Of a stretch of 62,000 nucleotides of DNA, positions 57,808 through 62,000 are shown in pieces. Numbering within the stretch: the first letter of the stretch is position 1; every line of letters starts with the position of its first letter. This stretch comes from Tubiluchus corallicola. Its lineage: Eukaryota > Priapulida > Priapulimorpha > Priapulimorphida > Tubiluchidae. The stretch is taken from assembly GCA_030141605.1 (NCBI GenBank), contig JAQGDQ010000610.1, positions 1 to 62,000 of the forward strand, given 5' to 3'. A program made the position numbers and the translations under genes. The notes beneath the pieces are model-generated. The model ran no database searches. It was not told the origin of the DNA and worked only from the letters and a program-made list of their open reading frames with translations.

Positions 57808-58388
57808 TAGGGTTACCATACGTCCGGGTTTCCCCGGACACGTCCTCTTTTTGGGCCTCTGTCCAGTCGGGTTTTCAAAAAATCGGCAGTTTGTCCGGGC
57901 TTTGCTTCAGTCCTTAAGTATGTACGGACGTTGCCAACTGCAGAGGCATACGACAGTATGAGACAAAGAAAAGCTCATTAATTTTCAATACAAGATGTTG
58001 CTAACATCTCAAAATGCAACCCTTGTAAAAGCTTTGTGTGCATATTTACTGAACAAAAGTAAGCGATGCGCACATCACTATGGGTCACACGACTCACACC
58101 GCTGTCGATACTCGGCGTATTCACCAACGACTTAAAATGACGTCAGCTTCCGGGAGCCATTTTGTTTGTTTTTATGAGAATTCCTTTAAATTTGTATAGT
58201 TTCGCTGTTTTGCAGTTTTGAGCAACTGGTAAAAGTTAATTAGAAAGTAGCAATGCCGAAACGACAGTGTGCATTTACAGATGAAATGAAGGCCAAGTAC
58301 CCGTGTTTTCGCGCAAGTCGATATTACTGAGAAGCCGAATGTTGGACATGTGGTCCTCTTTTTCAACTCAGACAATATGGTAACCCTA
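57808..58388 (+). mobile_element. hAT deletion derivative, 581 bp
   Basis: TIRs tagggttaccat and atggtaaccctag-type end (tail atggtaaccc/ta) are flanked by a perfect 8-bp duplication gtctcaca (57,800-57,807 and 58,389-58,396). Subterminal cgtcctctttttgggcct and tggtcctctttttcaactc also pair. At 58,253 an ATG opens MPKRQCAFTDEMKAKYPCFR, the N-terminal start of a BED-finger hAT transposase, then the frame ends. The rest of the transposase has been deleted, making a non-autonomous element. Confidence 0.92.
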
Positions 58389-58861
58389 GTCTCACAAAAA
58401 TTATGCATAGAAAATAATTAGATTTTTTGCACTTACCAGCTATTTGTAATTTAGTAAATTGCTTATGTTATAATCTGCACTGGCTTAAAAAAAGAATAAT
58501 TTTCATTGAAACGCATAATAAACAATGTACTAGACCAGTTCTGTTAATTAATACATTTATTTTTAATAGCGTAAGAAAAGTCACGATTTTAGAAAACCGA
58601 GTGAGATATTATTGTAACTACTTTATATTTTGATAAAAGTATTTATTGAGTAGTACATGTATAATGCCATGCGGTAACGAAAACATACATGTAGTGAACT
58701 TGTTTCGAGAAATTAAACTCGCACATTACTTGCCGTCTGGCATGACTACAAAGTAATTAAAGTAGCTTTGTCTTTGAAAACCTCTAGGTCCTAAAATTTA
58801 AGCAGAATCTGGTGTGAAATTCACAATCGTTGCTACAATCCCTTTCTGGCTTCTTGGCTAG

Positions 58862-58890
58862 CTAGTGATACCTTGAAAATCTGTGTTTCG
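58862..58890 (-). CDS. ATP5MF: ATP synthase subunit f, last exon
   Basis: A 29-bp exon preceded by a strong acceptor (cccatttttttacag on the minus strand). With one base from the previous exon it encodes TKHRFSRYH and TAG, matching the conserved KHHRNYKYH-type C terminus of subunit f. Phase 1 agrees with the donor at 59,595. Confidence 0.8.
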
Positions 58891-59594
58891 CTGTAAAAAA
58901 ATGGGATAAATTCTATGCAATTATCCGTATATTAGCAAGAAAGAAGAGATATTTTCAAATACACAAATATTCGATTATTTATTATTTAGTTGTTCAGTTA
59001 TTTTTTATGTTTGCGGACAAAAAATGCAGATTTTCTAAATTCTAGTCAAATTTACGATCATCTCTTCACAGTGCAGCTAAACTATGCATTCTTTAGTGCA
59101 TTTACTGACAGTTACTATGATTTGAGTTCAATTGATAAAACAATACATAAAAATTCCGAAGAATTATTAAAAAATAACAACAAAAAGACGTGACGCTTCA
59201 AACCGCCACTCAGGGTTGCCATCTTGTACAATGCTCATTATCGTATTCGACGCAAATATCATCTTATTTTTCACCAAATTGCTCACAGCCGAAAATTATT
59301 GCATATTGCGGCCAAATTATTTTATAATTATAATATTTATAACAGCAAAAAGTGGCATTAACAAGTGTAAAATTAAAAGTACAAAAACACAATAAAATGT
59401 CGCTGATTTCTGCAAGGGCAGAAATACAGCCAAGCGGAACAAATGTCAAATGCACGAAAATTTAATGCAGCAAAATGAAATTGTTTCGCAGCATCGGGAA
59501 CAAAGCAAAACCATAGCGAAGCAATAACCGCTGAAGTGACATCTTGTGGCAGGTTTAATAACTACATCCAGAAATCAGGAAAACAGATACTTAC

Positions 59595-59711
59595 TTAATC
59601 GCGGATAATTAATCACGTAGAAGAATCCACAGGTTGCTACTATTAACTGAATTAACGGAGCTATACCAGCTTTCTTTGGAAACATGTACTTGTGTTGCCA
59701 GCGCCACCATG
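59595..59711 (-). CDS. ATP5MF: ATP synthase subunit f, penultimate exon
   Basis: Acceptor cattttttgcag, donor GTAAGT on the minus strand. It encodes WWRWQHKYMFPKKAGIAPLI, then QLIVATCGFFYVINYPRL: the matrix-side RWWRWQHKY segment and the single transmembrane helix of mitochondrial F1FO ATP synthase subunit f, a membrane-sector subunit at the dimer interface. It resembles the arthropod protein more than the vertebrate one. It joins the exon at 58,862-58,890. The N-terminal exons (FG.VKLGE... region) were not found up to 62,000 and should lie beyond the right edge, giving an intron of at least 2.3 kb. Confidence 0.88.
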
Positions 59712-59825
59712 CTGCAAAAAATGAAAACTATTTATAATACGTGAATTACAAATTTCCAGGTCACTTCGGAAACTTCATTTGAAAAAAAATTCAACACGTG
59801 CAAACTTCAAAACAGCTTAATGCTG

Positions 59826-59882
59826 CACAGCTACCAGACTACCATATATATATATATATGGTATATGTATATGGTAGTCTGG

Positions 59883-59912
<30 letters not shown>
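59826..59912. repeat. TA microsatellite in a palindrome
   Basis: taccagactaccatata and tatggtagtctggtatat form an inverted repeat around a short TA run, followed by a longer TA run. Such hairpins often form at TA tracts. Confidence 0.9.
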
Positions 59913-59913
<1 letters not shown>

Positions 59914-61160
59914 ATAGTAACAAAAATACTGGAGAAAAACACACACACACCCAGCAGTTATATTTCAACTGCAGAAACTGGACGGCAGCTGAGACTGAGA
60001 CTCACCGGGCGGGCACAGACAAGCTTACAACAAAGACGACGACTGGTCAGTAGCTCAACACTTTCACACACCAGAACACTCTTTTGCAGATATAAAAATC
60101 TGCATCATTGAAAACACTCACAACGTACACCACAGAAAACAAAGGGAATTATACTGGATCAGCGCACTTTTAATCGGATCACCTTTTTGGGCTTAACAGA
60201 GAATCCGTACTTATTTTATTTTTATCCATTTTTCTATAAATTATTTTCTGCCTATCACAACTCTATTACTCCATCCCATTACTGTACTATTCAGCCTGTA
60301 ACCACAGTATACAATGCGTAATTTGAAGCCTGCGTCTACACATGCATTCATCATATAATAGGCCTGTCATTAACTTAACTTAGGCAGGGTTATCACTTCC
60401 CGACAGGCTGTATGCTAGTAAACAAAGAACAAAGCAAAATCAAGCAACAACAGAATAAGTCACTAAGTCAAAGTTACCAAAAGAGGAATGGTAATAGTTC
60501 GATAAATAAAGGTTTATCATAAATTCGTAAAAGATTATATTGTAAGGCATGGAGTGCGCCACTACCCGAAATAGGAGACTTCCGCTAAATCGCATGTGCT
60601 AAATTTGCGGAAAACCAGTGTCGTACATGGGTGGCCCAGGTAGAGCACTGGCGATTTCTGTCAAGAATCTTTAGAATCTGTCGATTATAAAGTAATTTTA
60701 TAATAATGATGGATAATCTTTGACAATTTATAAATGTATTTTTTGCAATAATATCATCATTATTATTAGCTCCATTAACATCATCATAACATTAAACTAA
60801 GTATCTAACGGTTTAAAGAGAGAAACTATGTAGGGGACATAGCTCGCTAGCTCATTTACTTAGAAGAAAACAATTATTTTTTCAAGAGGGAGTGAAACGG
60901 ATCGCCTGTCTGTGAAGTGAGACAAAATAAAAAATGATATATCTTAAGCAAATGTTGGAATCGCTCTAAAGCGGACTTATTTCAATTCAAAAAGCATTAA
61001 TATTGGAGCTAAATTTAACATTGGCCGTTCCACTAGTTCAGAATAAGATTCTTTTATTTTATCAGATGTATAATAAATTACTCAATGTGTATTGATGTTT
61101 TCAATTATTATTATAAAATTAACAAAACCATCGGACGCTGCCAGCTCAATTCGTGACCTG
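59913..61160. other. Upstream of the ATP5MF exons (probable intron)
   Basis: No exon recognised. Short inverted pair gcctgtc/gacaggc at about 60,362 and 60,400. AT-rich. Confidence 0.4.
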
Positions 61161-61163
61161 TCT

Positions 61164-61545
61164 CTAGTGTCCTACCTGGGCAGCCCACGTACGACACGTC
61201 CTACTTGGTCCAGCCCACCTACGATGCGTCCTACTTGGTCCAGCCCACGTACGACGCGTCCTACTTGGTCCAGCCCACGTACGACGCGTCCTACTTGGTC
61301 CAGCCCACGTACGACGCGTCCTACTTGGTCCAGCCCACGTACGACGCGTCCTATGTGGTTCAGCGCACGTACGACGCGTCCTATTTGGTCCAGTCCACGT
61401 GTGACGCGTCCTACTTGGCCCAGCCCAAGTACGACGCATCCTACTTGGTCCATCCCACGTACGACGCCTCCTACTTGGTCCAGCACACGTATGACGCGTC
61501 CTACTTGGTCCAGCCCACGTACGACGCGTCCTACTTGGGCTAGCC
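61164..61545 (+). repeat. 30-bp CpG-rich minisatellite, about 13 copies
   Basis: Unit tcctacttggtccagcccac plus gtacgacgcg. It keeps about four CpG per unit in an AT-rich setting. Since 30 is divisible by 3, several frames on both strands stay open and give periodic peptides of 10 residues. These are artefacts of the repeat; no start or splice context supports translation. Confidence 0.96.
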
Positions 61546-61756
61546 CATGTATGCCAACTGTCCTACTTCGGCTAGTGTCCTACTCCGCTCCCAATAATAT
61601 CACTAGTTATACCTCTTCCAATTGCTGAACACATTGCCTGGGGTGATTTGTTCCGCCTTCCTAACCATTTTGTTAAATCGCCAAGTTTCACCTCACCAAA
61701 TGGTGTGTCAACTGGAAATATTTAACAACAAATCGTGACTAGGCAATTTACATGTT

Positions 61757-62000
61757 TCTTACAGATTACAAACATATAAGTGAGTGCGTTATACATTTAA
61801 CAGCTGTAACAACGTTTGTCAGTTCTCGATTAGGCTATTGTAATAGCACACTATTTCGTATTCCTCAGTATCAGATTGATAAACTACAACATGTACACAA
61901 CACAGCAGCTTGAATTATTACAGGCATTCGTAAATATGATCACATAACTCCTGTTCTCATGCAGTTACACTGGTTGCCCGCTTCTTTCAGAATAAAATAC
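61757..62000 (+). pseudogene. LINE reverse-transcriptase C-terminal fragment
   Basis: Encodes TAVTTFVSSRLGYCNSTLFR, then IPQYQIDKLQHVHNTAA, a stop, IITGIRKYDHITPVLMQLHW and LPASFRIKY. SRL.YCNS...Y.I..LQ..QN.AA and R..HITP.L..LHWLP is the diagnostic thumb region of Jockey/CR1-type LINEs. The in-frame stop after AA marks it as inactive. It continues past the window edge. Confidence 0.85.

Noticed and set aside
61092-61628. Long open frames (178, 112, 104 and 91 codons) on both strands
   Set aside because: They follow from a 30-bp repeat divisible by 3; no start, splice or family evidence.

Overview
This is a 62 kb piece of an animal nuclear genome. It is AT-rich, intron-rich and heavily colonised by transposable elements. 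It holds spliced genes with GT-AG introns, tRNA- and 5S-like retroposons, LINE, Penelope, hAT, piggyBac and mariner-like remnants, and several minisatellites. The recognisable proteins (GRB2, cyclin C, tepsin, an IGFBP-N-domain secreted protein, ATP synthase subunit f) are all metazoan. Subunit f keeps a protostome-like WWRWQHKY...KKAGIAP signature. The short interstitial telomere-like tracts are of the TTAGGG type. A non-insect invertebrate, perhaps a spiralian, fits best, but the exact lineage cannot be fixed from sequence alone.

Layout, left to right. Positions 1-3,606 are a 28-bp satellite interrupted by a 2-kb composite repeat, which recurs inverted at 27.4-29.5 kb. From 8.0 to 20.2 kb lie the first two coding exons of GRB2 on the minus strand, separated by a 12-kb intron packed with repeats: a 5S-rRNA-headed element, a foldback element, a Penelope 3' end and two LINE fragments. 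The rest of GRB2 lies beyond the left edge. At 25.5-26.3 kb is cyclin C in one uninterrupted coding exon on the plus strand. At 30.8-31.2 kb are two candidate exons of an unidentified minus-strand gene. From 32.7 to 50.7 kb is a complete 13-exon tepsin gene (AP-4 accessory protein, plus strand), whose introns hold piggyBac-type and pogo-type MITEs, SINEs, Penelope tails and minisatellites. From 54.0 to 56.2 kb is a complete 3-exon gene for a small secreted 12-cysteine IGFBP-N-domain protein (plus strand). From 58.9 to 59.7 kb are the last two coding exons of mitochondrial ATP synthase subunit f (minus strand), its 5' part lying beyond the right edge. The window ends in a 30-bp CpG-rich minisatellite and a LINE reverse-transcriptase fragment.

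The genes are not a functional cluster: they serve signalling (GRB2), transcription (cyclin C of the Mediator kinase module), vesicle traffic (tepsin), secretion (IGFBP-N protein) and oxidative phosphorylation (ATP synthase f). I reconstructed exon structures by hand from splice sites, reading-frame phase and similarity to remembered family features; no search was run.

The most interesting non-genic structures are: a hammerhead-ribozyme-like core in a Penelope tail (4,996-5,028); a TA-flanked element with subterminal repeats whose pre-insertion site survives elsewhere in the window (46,277-47,150 against about 13,607); a hAT deletion derivative with a perfect 8-bp target duplication (57,808-58,388); a 280-bp higher-order repeat in the satellite; and a 5S-rRNA-headed GC-rich element (11,355-11,887). 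I found no convincing new multi-gene system.
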